Counted from the stretch's first letter, positions 1 to 8,528 are shown. The stretch is 64,000 nt of DNA from Arcicella sp034931005 (GCF_034931005.1 NZ_JAYGIN010000020.1:62001-126000); one strand, 5' to 3'. Notes: a model not told the origin generated them from the sequence alone. Numbers and translations are program-made.

Positions 1-810
1 TTTGCAATTATGATATTTGCATTTTCCCATCATGGCTCTCATTTCTGGGAAAAAGTGCGAAAGTTCTTGTTTCTCAATGTCAATCAAGCCTAATTCTTTG
101 ATACCTGGCGTATCAATAATATAAGAATTTTCGGCAATTTCAAACATCGTAGAAAACGTTGTGGTATGAACGCCCTTGTTGGCAAATGTTGAAATTTCCA
201 TCGTTTTTAAGTCCAAATCGGGAGAAATTTGATTTACCAAAGTAGATTTTCCTACGCCCGAATGTCCTGAAATTAAAGAAATTTTATCCTTCAAAATATC
301 CTCAAAATGCTGAATTCCAATATTTGCCGTTGCTGAAGTAAACGCACACGAATAACCAATTTCTTCATACATTGCCGCCAAATCCGCCAAGTAATCTTTT
401 TCTTCTTCTGAAAGTAAATCTACCTTATTGAAAATTATGGTCGTCGGAATTCTAAATGATTCTGCCGAAACCAAAAATCTATCTAAAAAACCTAAAGATG
501 TTCTTGGATAATTGAGCGTTACAATGATAACCGCTTGGTCGAGATTTGCCGCTAAAATATGCCCATGAGCCGTTTTATGGACAGATTTACGAATAATATA
601 ATTTTCTCTTTGGGTTATTTCGTGGATAATCCCTGTGTTTTCAAGTTTATCTTCAATGTCAAATACCACTCTATCTCCAACCGCAATTGGATTGGAAGTT
701 TTGAGTCCTTTTATTTTAAATTTTCCTCTCAAACGGCATTTCCAAACGTGTTTATTTTCGTCTAAAACTTCGTACCATGAACCCGTCGAACGCATCACTA
801 ATCCTTTCAT
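1..810 (-). CDS. rsgA: Ribosome small-subunit biogenesis GTPase RsgA (partial, 3' end off the window)
   Basis: Circularly permuted GTPase that helps mature the 30S ribosomal subunit in the cytoplasm. I translated the minus strand from ATG at 810. The first 70 or so residues look like the OB-fold; then come G4 NKVD (about 128-131), G1 GHSGVGKST (182-190) and G3 DTPG (233-236), which is the permuted G4-G1-G3 order typical of RsgA/YjeQ. The last visible residues, KCKYHNC (263-269), begin the zinc-binding module. About 40 residues are missing beyond the window edge, since the family is about 300-310 aa. The start overlaps the stop of waaA as ATGA, suggesting translational coupling. Confidence 0.93.
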   Translation of the reverse strand, partial: MKGLVMRSTGSWYEVLDENKHVWKCRLRGKFKIKGLKTSNPIAVGDRVVFDIEDKLENTGIIHEITQRENYIIRKSVHKTAHGHILAANLDQAVIIVTLNYPRTSLGFLDRFLVSAESFRIPTTIIFNKVDLLSEEEKDYLADLAAMYEEIGYSCAFTSATANIGIQHFEDILKDKISLISGHSGVGKSTLVNQISPDLDLKTMEISTFANKGVHTTTFSTMFEIAENSYIIDTPGIKELGLIDIEKQELSHFFPEMRAMMGKCKYHNCK

Positions 811-2105
811 TGTTTGTTTCCGAATTCGAAAGTTCGGGTTACATAATTGATAATTTTATCTGTTCCTCCCAAATTCTCCCGCACATATTGCTGAATAATA
901 TTTGTTTTGTCTTGTCTTAACTTTCGGTCTTGATATAATGGAACAAAATTTTGCTCAAACTCATTCGTATTTTCAATGGCTTTTGCACCGCCAAGTCGTT
1001 CTAAATCAAGGGCTTCTTGGAATTTCGTATATACTTTATTGCCGAAAAAAATCGGAAGTCCAAAAGTGGCAGCCTCCAAAATATTGTGTAAGCCTTTGCC
1101 ATAAGCACCGCCAATCCAAGCGAAATCTGCGTATTGATAAAGTGATGAAAGCATTCCGATATTGTCAATAATTAGACAATCAGCGTTTTGAATTTCAGTA
1201 TTTTTACTTCCAATTTCAGAATATCTTATCGTTTGACCTTTTAATGCTTTTCGCCACGATTCAATCTCTGCATCGTGAATTTCGTGGGGAGCAATAATGA
1301 CTTTTAAATCAGGTTCAAATTTATTTAAAAAGGGGAGAAGCACCTCAAAATCTTGTTGCCAACACGAGCCAATAATTAATAAAGGTTTTCCATCCTTAAA
1401 TGTTTCGATGAGGGGCAATTGTTTTCGAGCATTCGCAATTTGCTGAACTCGGTCGAAACGAGTGTCTCCACCAATACTAACATTCTGAATACCAATATTT
1501 TGAAGCAAATTTAATGACGATTGATTTTGTACAAAAATATGGCTAAAATATTTTAAAATATTGCGATGAAAACCTCCGTACCATTTAAAAAATATTTGAT
1601 TTTCTCTGAAAATTGCTGAAAATGAAACAATAGGAATCTGTTTTTCGTGGAGAATGTGGAGGTAATTGTACCAAAATTCATATTTCACAAAAAAGGCAAT
1701 GGAAGGGTTTATTTTTTCGATAAATGCTCGTGCATTCGTGGGCGTGTCCGAAGGTAAATAACAAATCAAATCTGCTCCTTCATAGTTTTTACGAATTTCA
1801 TACCCCGAAGGAGAAAAGAACGTCAGGACAATTTTATAATCGGGAAAAGTAGCTCTAAATTTCTCAATGACGGGTCTTCCTTGCTCAAATTCACCCAAAG
1901 AAGCACAATGAAACCATGCTGTTTTTTGTTTTTCGATGTTTAATGTTTGATGTTCGTATGCTTTTGAACCAACATCGAATATCGAACTACTAACATCAAC
2001 TCGTCTTCCTTCAATCCAAAGTTTTGCCTTCTGATTGAACGGACTTACCAACCAGATGATAAACTGATAAGCATAAATAGAAAGATTATAAAGTAGTTTT
2101 GCCAA
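807..2105 (-). CDS. waaA: 3-deoxy-D-manno-octulosonic acid (Kdo) transferase WaaA/KdtA
   Basis: Glycosyltransferase that adds Kdo to lipid A precursor at the inner membrane, an early step of lipopolysaccharide core synthesis. 432 aa, normal family length. The N-terminus is hydrophobic (residues 5-22). The acceptor-side motif CASLGEFEQ carries the expected catalytic Glu (residue 72), and the stretch FVKYEFWYNYL and the C-terminal GGAYGKGLHNILEAATFGLP match the GT-B fold of the family. The start is TTG at 2105; no in-frame ATG lies upstream, and the MAKLLYNLSIYAYQ start fits homologues as I know them. The stop overlaps the rsgA start by 4 bp. Confidence 0.92.
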   Translation of the reverse strand: MAKLLYNLSIYAYQFIIWLVSPFNQKAKLWIEGRRVDVSSSIFDVGSKAYEHQTLNIEKQKTAWFHCASLGEFEQGRPVIEKFRATFPDYKIVLTFFSPSGYEIRKNYEGADLICYLPSDTPTNARAFIEKINPSIAFFVKYEFWYNYLHILHEKQIPIVSFSAIFRENQIFFKWYGGFHRNILKYFSHIFVQNQSSLNLLQNIGIQNVSIGGDTRFDRVQQIANARKQLPLIETFKDGKPLLIIGSCWQQDFEVLLPFLNKFEPDLKVIIAPHEIHDAEIESWRKALKGQTIRYSEIGSKNTEIQNADCLIIDNIGMLSSLYQYADFAWIGGAYGKGLHNILEAATFGLPIFFGNKVYTKFQEALDLERLGGAKAIENTNEFEQNFVPLYQDRKLRQDKTNIIQQYVRENLGGTDKIINYVTRTFEFGNKQ

Positions 2106-2145
2106 TGATATTTGCGTTAATATTTATTTGAAAGTTTTGTTATTC

Positions 2146-2178
2146 AACGCAGGCAGGGTTCAACCCCCTGCCTGCGTT
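2146..2178. repeat. Hairpin repeat with GGTTCAACC-like core
   Basis: Perfect 13-bp inverted repeat: arms 2146-2158 and 2166-2178, seven-base loop. The arm reads AACGCAGGCAGGG. It lies in the 508-bp gap between the divergent waaA and permease genes. The TTCAA loop resembles other palindromes of this window (39547-39581, and the centre of 26421-26557), so it is probably one of a family. Confidence 0.6.
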
Positions 2179-2290
2179 CATCCAATAAAGTCCTCAAAAT
2201 TAACTTAAAAGCCACGAAGACACAAAGAATTTATTTTTAGCCTTTCTGAGTGTTTGAACAAAACATGAGTTAATTATTACAATTTTTTTA

Positions 2291-2450
2291 CGGAACTATC
2301 TACAATTTGTGGCAGAATAAAATTAGCCCACAGATTGTACTGATTCAACGGATTTACACGGATAAATTTAAAGAAAAATCAGTGTAAATCTGTTTTATCT
2401 GTTCTATCCGTGGTCTAATTTTGTCTTGCGACAAATAGTAGATAATTCCG
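2291..2450. mobile_element. MITE-like 160-bp element with 40-bp imperfect terminal inverted repeats
   Basis: The first 40 bases (2291-2330) and the reverse complement of the last 40 (2411-2450) match at about 33 of 40 positions, both starting CGGAA-TATCTAC. The interior has a second inverted repeat built on ATTTACACGGAT/ATCTGTT-type words. There is no coding capacity. Flanks are T-runs, so I cannot define a target duplication. This could be a miniature transposable element or a large dispersed stem-loop repeat. Confidence 0.5.
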
Positions 2451-2477
2451 TTTTTTTTTAACGGTTTATAGATGAGC

Positions 2478-2504
2478 TGTCATCCCGACGAAGGAGGGAT
2501 GACA
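2478..2504. repeat. Short hairpin repeat (GTCATCCC type)
   Basis: Arms TGTCATCCC (2478-2486) and GGGATGACA (2496-2504) form a perfect 9-bp stem around GACGAAGGA. With 2146-2178 and 2291-2450 it is all I see in the 2106-2613 gap, besides the divergent promoters that must lie there. Confidence 0.5.
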
Positions 2505-2613
2505 AAATCAGTAAAAAAACTCAGCAGAACCACAGAAAACAAACCAAAAATGTAAATTACGTCGGATAAATCCTTAATTTGTAAGCTATATCATAAACAC
2601 AAAATACCTCTTC

Positions 2614-4029
2614 ATGCAAGAATCTCCTAATAATCAGGGGCAATTAGTCCGTTCTATTGGCTTAACCTCAGCAATCGTTTTAATAATCAGTTCTGTTATA
2701 GGGACAGGAGTTTTTAAGAAAGTTGCAGCTATGTCAGCCGAGTTACAATCGCCAAGTTTAGTGTTAATTGCTTGGTTAGTAGCAGGTTTAATCAGTTTGG
2801 CAGGAACATTGTCTAACGCAGAAGTTGCCAGTATGTTGGCTGATTCGGGTGGGGATTTTGTATATTTCAAGAAAATTTACAACCGTTTTTTCGCTTTCCT
2901 TTTTGGATGGACAAATTTTGCGGTGATTCGTACCGCTTCCATTGCTTCCATTGCGTATGTGTTTGCACAATCGCTGAATAGTCTGATTCCTTTTCCCGAA
3001 ACATCAAAAGCCTTAGCTGATTTTAGTTTTCTTGGCTTGCACCTTTTTGATAATTTGAGTGTAAAAATGGTTGGAATTAGTTTAATAATTTTCCAGACTT
3101 ATTTCAATTATCGAGGACTAAAATTAGGCGAAAATCTTAGTCGAATATTGACTGCATTGATGTTTATTGCCATGTTGGTCATTATTGTTTTGGGCTTAAC
3201 TTCAAGTGTAGGAAGTATTGAAAATATCACAACCAACAGCGTAAAATATAATGCTGATACCATGTCGGGTTCGATTTTGTTTAAGGCTTTGGCTTTGGCG
3301 TGTTTGAGTGCTTTTTGGGGTTATGAAGGCTGGGCAAGTGTTGGTTTTATTGGGGGAGAAATGAAAAACCCACAACGAAATTTACCTATGGCACTTATCA
3401 TCGGAACGTTGATTGTGATGGGGACTTATTTGCTGATGAATTTTGTATATCTCTATATTTTACCGATTGACGAATTTATCAATATCTATGAATCTAAGAA
3501 TGGAATTGCTGCCGTAGCCGTTGTAAACCGCTTTTTGGGTTCATGGGGAGGCTTGTTGATTTCGTGTTTGATTTTGGTAACGACTTTCAATTGTTCGAGT
3601 ACGACCATTCTTTTGGCTTCCAGATTATTCTACGCAATGGCTCGTGACAATATGTTTTTCAAGAAAGTAGATTATATCCACCCCAAATACAATACGCCTT
3701 CGAGAGCTTTGTTTTTACAGGCAATTTGGACTTCGCTTTTGGTGATGTCTGGAACATTCGACCAATTGACTGATATGTTGGTTTTTGCGGCATTTATTTT
3801 CTACGGAGCAACGGCTTTAGGCGTATTTATTCTGCGTAAAAAAATGCCCGATGCACACCGTCCGTACAAAGTAATTGGTTATCCAGTAGTACCCGCTATT
3901 TTTATTTTATTCTGTATTGCTCTGATTATTAACACATTAATTGAAAAACCAGAAGAAGCATTAATCGGCTTGGGCTTAATGGCTACGGGCTTGCCATTTT
4001 ATTTTTATTGGACGAAGAAAAAACAGTAG
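2614..4029 (+). CDS. APC-family amino acid permease
   Basis: Inner-membrane amino acid transporter of the APC superfamily, probably 12 transmembrane helices in 471 aa. The N-terminal motif (residues 16-35: SAIVLIISSVIGTGVF) is the helix-1 substrate-binding signature of the family, followed by SLVLIAWLVAGLISLAGTLS in helix 2. The conserved region around residues 225-240 (CLSAFWGYEGWASVGFIGGE) also fits. Substrate cannot be read from sequence. The TAG stop at 4027-4029 belongs to the GTAG head of a REP palindrome, so the last codons or the stop may have been reshaped by a REP insertion. Confidence 0.88.
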   Translation: MQESPNNQGQLVRSIGLTSAIVLIISSVIGTGVFKKVAAMSAELQSPSLVLIAWLVAGLISLAGTLSNAEVASMLADSGGDFVYFKKIYNRFFAFLFGWTNFAVIRTASIASIAYVFAQSLNSLIPFPETSKALADFSFLGLHLFDNLSVKMVGISLIIFQTYFNYRGLKLGENLSRILTALMFIAMLVIIVLGLTSSVGSIENITTNSVKYNADTMSGSILFKALALACLSAFWGYEGWASVGFIGGEMKNPQRNLPMALIIGTLIVMGTYLLMNFVYLYILPIDEFINIYESKNGIAAVAVVNRFLGSWGGLLISCLILVTTFNCSSTTILLASRLFYAMARDNMFFKKVDYIHPKYNTPSRALFLQAIWTSLLVMSGTFDQLTDMLVFAAFIFYGATALGVFILRKKMPDAHRPYKVIGYPVVPAIFILFCIALIINTLIEKPEEALIGLGLMATGLPFYFYWTKKKQ

Positions 4030-4248
4030 AGACGTTTCCTGAAACGTCTTCGGACGAATAAATGGAGGATTAATATTTTTCGATTTGTTTTTTGGTAGAG
4101 ACGTTTCCCGAAACGTCTTCGGACGAATAAATTGAAGATTGAATGTCTCTGATTTATTCTTCCGCAAGACGTTTCAAAAAACGGTTTCGGGGATAAATGG
4201 AAGATTTGAATTTGTTCTTCCGCAAGACGTTTCAGGAAACGTCTCTAC
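4026..4248. repeat. REP cluster: four copies of a GTAGAGACGTTTC palindrome in inverted pairs
   Basis: Copies start near 4026 and 4095 (forward) and end near 4190 and 4248 (reverse). Each has the core AGACGTTTC-NN-GAAACGTCT, and an outer word CGGACGAATAAAT or its complement. Copies 1, 2 and 4 keep the GTAG head or its complement CTAC; copy 3 is degraded. The forward pair faces the reverse pair, like the composite arrays formed by REP elements. The cluster sits between the convergent permease and nadV genes and could also stop transcription. Confidence 0.75.
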
Positions 4249-4271
4249 AATAATATCCGACGCATATTTTA

Positions 4272-5642
4272 TCATAAACTATTATCCTTAACCCCTTGGA
4301 AATCAATCTCTCTCAAGATTTCTCCATTCTCAAAAACAGTCTGTAAAATGTCCTCACCGTCTTCGTTAAGGGCTTTGGTGATGTACTTTTCATTTTCTTT
4401 TACCAATTTCAAACGACCTCTTTTACTCTTTTTACCGTGGTCTGTTGCGGGGTCTTTGTACACGTCACGGTCTTCGCCATTTACGGTTGCACAACTGCAT
4501 TTGAAAGCAAATTTTTGGGTATCTCTGTGTACTTTTTGTAGCAAGGCACCACCCATACCAAAAGCCACATTGTCGGCACTCCAACCATGATTTTTGAGGT
4601 GTTCCAAAATCTCACCGATACTTTCATAATTCACGCCATCGCCTTGTATAATTCTGATTTTGGGGTTCAGCACTTTGTAGCCTTTTTCATTGACGGTAAA
4701 ACCAATTTTTTCGCCCAAAATTTGCGTACATTTTAGCACCACATCTTTCGGTTCTCCACTGTCGGGGCGGACTACAAGCGTTCCGTTTCTCTGCAAAATT
4801 TCGTCTTTCAAAACCTCTCCCCAAATGTGTTCGCAAGCGTTATAAATATCGTAGCTATCACTCACGACGGCTACCAAACCTTCTGGATATTGTTGGAGCA
4901 TATTTAGGTAAGCATCCGTTTCATTATCACGTCCCCAACTGGTAATGGTACTGTGTTCCGCCGCAGGAATACTGAAACCAAACATACCGTCGGGAGTATA
5001 ATATTCTTGAATAAAAGTTAACGCCGCAACGGTGTCTGTTCCCATGAAATTAATCAAGTGAGCCGCTCCGCCAATGCCCGCACTTTGTACACTACTGACC
5101 CCTCTAAAACCAAAATCATGGAGTTTGAAATCAACCGTGCTTGGGTCGCCAGTTTCGTTTAAATATTTTGTAATCAGGGTTTTAACTTCTCGACTGATAG
5201 TTGCTACCGTACACGGATACCACAGTTGAAGCAAGAGCGTTTCCAAGAAATTAGTAAGCCAAAAACAATTTGGGTCGGTGTTTTCAATGGTCAGCATCAC
5301 GTTGTGCGTTGGGATTACTGTACCTTCCGCCACCGCTTTTATGCGTACGGGTAGATGCCCATTGTGGGTGTGTAAAATGTATTCCCAACCAGCTTTGTTG
5401 AATAATGTTGGATTGCCAAAATGGGCAGCGTAGATTTTATCAGCACGGTCAATTTTCTCTTGCGTAACCACTTGTCCTTCGAGATATTCTTTCAATAAAT
5501 ACTGTAATCCAAAGAAAGTTACGCCTTCAAATTCACCTCCACGACTCTCGAAATAACTATAAATTTGACTTGTTCCCGCAGGATATTGTTTATAATGACT
5601 TAGTTTATAACTGTCGGTCAATAAGATTATATTTGGTTGCAT
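4272..5642 (-). CDS. nadV: Nicotinamide phosphoribosyltransferase
   Basis: Makes nicotinamide mononucleotide (NMN) from nicotinamide and PRPP, the first step of the two-step NAD salvage route. 456 aa, close to the length of the bacterial and animal NAMPT family. The N-terminus (DSYKLSHYKQYPAGTSQIYS) is nearly the human NAMPT signature. Active-site segments are visible: HDFGFRGVSS, a phosphoribosyl-loop region with AAEHSTITSWGRDNE including the conserved His, VVRPDSGEPKDVVL, and GDGVNYESI. Last gene of the nrtR-nadM-nadV series, 47 bp after nadM. A small palindrome (ATGCTTTAAGCAT, 5663-5675) lies in that gap; I assign it no role. Confidence 0.94.
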   Translation of the reverse strand: MQPNIILLTDSYKLSHYKQYPAGTSQIYSYFESRGGEFEGVTFFGLQYLLKEYLEGQVVTQEKIDRADKIYAAHFGNPTLFNKAGWEYILHTHNGHLPVRIKAVAEGTVIPTHNVMLTIENTDPNCFWLTNFLETLLLQLWYPCTVATISREVKTLITKYLNETGDPSTVDFKLHDFGFRGVSSVQSAGIGGAAHLINFMGTDTVAALTFIQEYYTPDGMFGFSIPAAEHSTITSWGRDNETDAYLNMLQQYPEGLVAVVSDSYDIYNACEHIWGEVLKDEILQRNGTLVVRPDSGEPKDVVLKCTQILGEKIGFTVNEKGYKVLNPKIRIIQGDGVNYESIGEILEHLKNHGWSADNVAFGMGGALLQKVHRDTQKFAFKCSCATVNGEDRDVYKDPATDHGKKSKRGRLKLVKENEKYITKALNEDGEDILQTVFENGEILREIDFQGVKDNSL

Positions 5643-5689
5643 GGTTTTAGTTTTTTAGTGTTATGCTTTAAGCATGATATTTTATTTGT

Positions 5690-6571
5690 TCAGACAAGTT
5701 TTTCTTTCAATAATCTCCATAAAACCCGATGTTCAGCCACAAAATCCTCTTCCGTTAAATCACTGATTTTAAACCATTTTAGTTCTGCAATGTCATCTTG
5801 GGCAATGGCTTCTCCAGAGATATAATCAGCTTTGAAAAGCGTCGTGATGATTTTATCAACTTCGTGTCTATATCGCCAATCGTCAATTCTTGCCGTGCCA
5901 ACGTATTGCAAATTTCCTACATCTACACCCGTTTCTTCTTGGGCTTCACGAGTGGCAGCTTGTTCAAAATTATCATCTGTTGGGTCAACGAAACCGCCAA
6001 TAAATCTGAATAGCGTTTGATGTGGTTTTCGTCCCAATAAAAGTTCGTCACCTTTCACAATGGCAACATCCACCGTCGGAAATGCTTTTGGATATTGATT
6101 ATAAGCTGCAAAAATTACCCCTGCTCTAAAATCTGGACTTGCTTTTGTCGCCTGACTTACCTCTTTTCTAATTTCTGTGCCTGATAAATTGGTGATTTGT
6201 TCGATTTCGGTAGTTTCAAAATTGCCTGAGTAAGCACTTCTAAAACTATCCCGACCGCCGTATAACAAAACCTCTCCGACGGGAGCAGCTTCTCTGATTC
6301 TTTTGTCCAATTCTCTGCTCCAATCGGTATCGTACGGCATATCTGGCAAAGCTAAAACGGTTGCGTTTGGAAACAATTTTAAAATCATTTCCTTGCGAGT
6401 AATGAAATCAAGCGGGTTTTTCTTGGTTACCAAAACAGGTGTAACACCCAAAAAAATAATTACTCGTTTATGATTATCAATTACTCGTTGAATTAATTCT
6501 TGATGAGCGGCGTGCAATTCTGGCACTTGAAAACGCCCAACAATAACGCCTATTTCTTGTATGTTTTTCAT
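5690..6571 (-). CDS. nadM: Bifunctional NMN adenylyltransferase / Nudix hydrolase
   Basis: Two-domain protein of the slr0787 type. The N-terminal half (about 1-165) is a nucleotidyltransferase: GVIVGRFQVPELHAAHQELI has the GRFQ and H-x-x-H motif that binds ATP, and joins NMN to AMP to make NAD. The C-terminal half (about 170-293) is a Nudix domain, with box GFVDPTDDNFEQAATREAQE then ETGV. The REAxEExGV core is intact; the usual Glu at GX5E is Asp here. In homologues this domain hydrolyses ADP-ribose. It uses the NMN made by the product of the downstream nadV, so the pair completes nicotinamide to NAD. 293 aa is a little short for the family. Confidence 0.92.
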   Translation of the reverse strand: MKNIQEIGVIVGRFQVPELHAAHQELIQRVIDNHKRVIIFLGVTPVLVTKKNPLDFITRKEMILKLFPNATVLALPDMPYDTDWSRELDKRIREAAPVGEVLLYGGRDSFRSAYSGNFETTEIEQITNLSGTEIRKEVSQATKASPDFRAGVIFAAYNQYPKAFPTVDVAIVKGDELLLGRKPHQTLFRFIGGFVDPTDDNFEQAATREAQEETGVDVGNLQYVGTARIDDWRYRHEVDKIITTLFKADYISGEAIAQDDIAELKWFKISDLTEEDFVAEHRVLWRLLKEKLV

Positions 6572-6737
6572 GATTTTTTCTCAGGTTTTAGTTTTTAGGT
6601 GTTTGGTTTTAGGGAGGTTTATTCGTGACAAGACTAATAACCGCTAAAATCTACCTACAATATTTTGGGTGCTTGGTTTGGGGAGATAAATCTGTAACTG
6701 GACACTAACCCCTAAATCCTAACTTCCAACACCTATT

Positions 6738-7439
6738 CTACACCAACTCCAAATAAATTCCTTCATTCATCAAAACCTCATATCGTTCTCTGTCGAATTG
6801 GTAATAGGAGGCGGCTTTGTGGGCTACGTTTTGTTGTTTTTCGGGTAATTGTTTTAGAATTTGCATGGATAATAATTTCTTTCTAAAATTTCGCCTGTCA
6901 AGTGTTTTACCTAAAATAGCTTCGTACAATTGTTGCAATTGTGGAATGGTAAATTTGGCATTCATCAACTCAAAACCAATGGGCTGATACCTGATTTTTC
7001 CTCTAATTCTGTTAATGGCAGTTTGTAAAATTTGGGAGTGGTCAAAAGCTAAATCCGAGATTGCCGAAATATCTCGCCATTCAATCTGTAATTCGTCGTT
7101 TCCTGCAATCAATTCAAAATCAGCCGTTTTTACCAAACCCATATATGCTACCGAAATCACTCGCTCACGAGGGTCTCGGGAGGGCGAACCAAACGTAAAA
7201 AGTTGTTCCAAATACACGCCCGAAATATTTCCTTCTTTCTGTAAAACACGTTCTGCACAACTTTCTAAAGATTCTGCTTCCTCAACAAAAGCTCCTGGTA
7301 ATGCCCACATTTTAGCAAAAGGCTCACTTTTTCTTTGAATAAGCATTACTTTGAGGTTTTGTCCGTCAAAGCCAAAAATTATGCAGTCCACCGTAACGGC
7401 TGGGTGAGGATATTGATATTTGTAAAATTGCTCTTTCAT
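6738..7439 (-). CDS. nrtR: NrtR-type Nudix-related transcriptional regulator of NAD metabolism
   Basis: Nudix-like effector domain (about 10-140) followed by a winged-helix DNA-binding domain (about 150-233). The Nudix box is degenerate: GAFVEEAESLESCAERVLQK then EGN, with RE and EE of the catalytic core replaced by RV and KE. In the NrtR family this gives an ADP-ribose sensor without hydrolase activity. It heads the operon that also holds nadM and nadV, exactly the genes such a regulator controls. I start it at ATG 7439 (MKEQFYKYQYPHPAV), not at a TTG ten codons upstream, because the TTG lies inside a palindrome that looks like the operator. 233 aa. In other Bacteroidota a related branch (AraR) senses arabinose, but the neighbours argue for NrtR. 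Confidence 0.9.
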   Translation of the reverse strand: MKEQFYKYQYPHPAVTVDCIIFGFDGQNLKVMLIQRKSEPFAKMWALPGAFVEEAESLESCAERVLQKEGNISGVYLEQLFTFGSPSRDPRERVISVAYMGLVKTADFELIAGNDELQIEWRDISAISDLAFDHSQILQTAINRIRGKIRYQPIGFELMNAKFTIPQLQQLYEAILGKTLDRRNFRKKLLSMQILKQLPEKQQNVAHKAASYYQFDRERYEVLMNEGIYLELV

Positions 7440-7452
7440 TTTTTGATTCAAT

Positions 7453-7467
7453 GTGTAATTGTTACGC
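7453..7467. promoter_or_regulatory. Candidate NrtR operator, proximal site
   Basis: GTGTAATTGTTACGC: half-sites GTGTAA and TTACgC separated by 3 bp, 14 bp upstream of the nrtR start. It matches the distal site at 7506-7520 in length and half-site words (GTGTAA-N3-TTACAC). Centre-to-centre distance is 53 bp, about five helical turns, which suits cooperative binding by dimers. Confidence 0.55.
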
Positions 7468-7505
7468 AAAGATTATTAATTAAGATTTCATTTCCAAATA
7501 TTTAA

Positions 7506-7520
7506 GTGTAAATTTTACAC
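7506..7520. promoter_or_regulatory. Candidate NrtR operator, distal site
   Basis: GTGTAAATTTTACAC: perfect 7-bp half-sites around one base. Same frame as 7453-7467. Located 67 bp upstream of the nrtR start codon. I do not recall a published consensus for Cytophagales well enough to match it. Confidence 0.55.
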
Positions 7521-7530
7521 AATGAATTAT

Positions 7531-7551
7531 GTAGCACAGGTTTTAACCTGT
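7531..7551. repeat. REP-like palindrome GTAGCACAGG...
   Basis: GTAG followed by a stem ACAGGTT-TT-AACCTGT. It has the GTAG head and the GTAGCACRGG start also seen at 54017. A relative, GTAG-GTTTTCAAC-CTG, lies at 7747-7762. Confidence 0.6.
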
Positions 7552-7574
7552 TTGTGAATTTTTATAGGCAGAAT

Positions 7575-7709
7575 ACAGGCTGAAGCCCGTGTTACGCATT
7601 TACAGGCTGAAGCCCGTGTTACGCATTTACAGGCTGAAGCCCGTGTTACGCATTTACAGGCTGAAGCCCGTGTTACGCATTTACAGGCTGAAGCCTGTGT
7701 TACTGCATA
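7575..7709. repeat. Tandem array of five 27-bp units
   Basis: Units start at 7575, 7602, 7629, 7656 and 7683. The first four are identical; the fifth differs (GCCTG instead of GCCCG, TACTGCA instead of TACGCA). Each unit starts ACAGGCTGAAGCCCGTGTTA, a REP-like palindrome; its reverse complement reads GTAACACGGGCTTCAGCCTG, so it belongs with the GTAGCACGGG family. There are no unique spacers, so this is not CRISPR. It fills most of the gap upstream of nrtR. Confidence 0.85.
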
Positions 7710-7710
7710 A

Positions 7711-7745
7711 AAAAAACTGTCATTGTGGAATGACAGTTTTTTTTA
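7711..7745. terminator. Bidirectional rho-independent terminator
   Basis: Perfect stem ACTGTCATT / AATGACAGT with loop GTGG, flanked by A7 on the left and T8 on the right. It lies 57 bp beyond the stop of the minus-strand lipoprotein gene, so it can terminate that gene and insulate the nrtR promoter. Confidence 0.85.
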
Positions 7746-7801
7746 TGTAGGTTTTCAACCTGTTACAGATAACATAAACAGATTAGAAATATGTTGTACA
7801 T

Positions 7802-8380
7802 TTATTGTAAAATTTTATCTCCACTTTTCGCAAAAATAATTTTCAAACCTGGGTCTTTGGCAGTGCTTACATTTTGTAATAAAAGTTCGTTTTGAGAATC
7901 GGATAATTTCCAAGTAGTCATTTTAGAAATTCCTTTTCCTTGACCATATTTTTTGTCGAAATAACCTTTAAACTCATTCATAAGGCTATCAACAGCCGTT
8001 TGTCTCTCGATGTAAATGTCAATTGAAATTGCACCAACTTTATTTTCCGTATCTTTTAAATAAGCAATATCCGCAAAATTCAGGTCAGAGCTATCAAAAT
8101 ATTCAGTGAATCCTTTTCCGTTTTCTGGTTGTGTTTCAGCAGGGAGGGTTGTTTCTTGGATAGTTTCGATATTATCTCCGATACTCACACCACGAGCCAT
8201 GCCTGCATCAGATTTAAGAACGGCTTGAAAGATAACACTGTAATTTTCAAGCGAAGCTACTTTTGCAGTTGTATCAGCGTTAGCAGTGGTATCGGCTTCA
8301 GAGGTTTGCTTTTTATCCTGACACGATATTTGTACAAAAGCAACGAATATAATACTAAGATAAACGTAATATTTTTTCAC
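7802..8380 (-). CDS. Hypothetical lipoprotein
   Basis: 192 aa. A short lipoprotein signal (MKKYYVYLSIIFVAFVQISC, Cys 20) is followed by a hydrophilic Thr/Asp/Ala-rich linker (about 21-42) and a soluble domain that I do not recognise. The start codon is GTG at 8380; the Met-Lys-Lys start of a signal peptide supports it. It is a single gene with its own terminator (7711-7745). It probably sits in the cell envelope. No function is inferred. Confidence 0.75.
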   Translation of the reverse strand: MKKYYVYLSIIFVAFVQISCQDKKQTSEADTTANADTTAKVASLENYSVIFQAVLKSDAGMARGVSIGDNIETIQETTLPAETQPENGKGFTEYFDSSDLNFADIAYLKDTENKVGAISIDIYIERQTAVDSLMNEFKGYFDKKYGQGKGISKMTTWKLSDSQNELLLQNVSTAKDPGLKIIFAKSGDKILQ

Positions 8381-8518
8381 GAATTAATGAGTTAAGTTTA
8401 AAATTGGGAATAATACAGAACATTTTTCAGTAATTCTTACCTATTATTTCTGTATAGTGACAAAGGTACAAAAAAAAAGCAACACCAATTCCTGTCATAA
8501 ATCATCAAATATCACCCA

Positions 8519-8528
8519 ATCATGTGAT
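8519..8528. promoter_or_regulatory. ATCATGTGAT motif upstream of the response regulator
   Basis: Near-palindromic decamer 63 bp upstream of the 8592 gene. The same decamer is at 9252-9261 and its core, inverted (CACATGAT), at 9306-9313, both upstream of the LytTR gene. Candidate shared operator. Confidence 0.35.

Noticed and set aside
7575..7709. CRISPR array
   Set aside because: The 27-bp units are contiguous with no unique spacers, and no cas gene is present.
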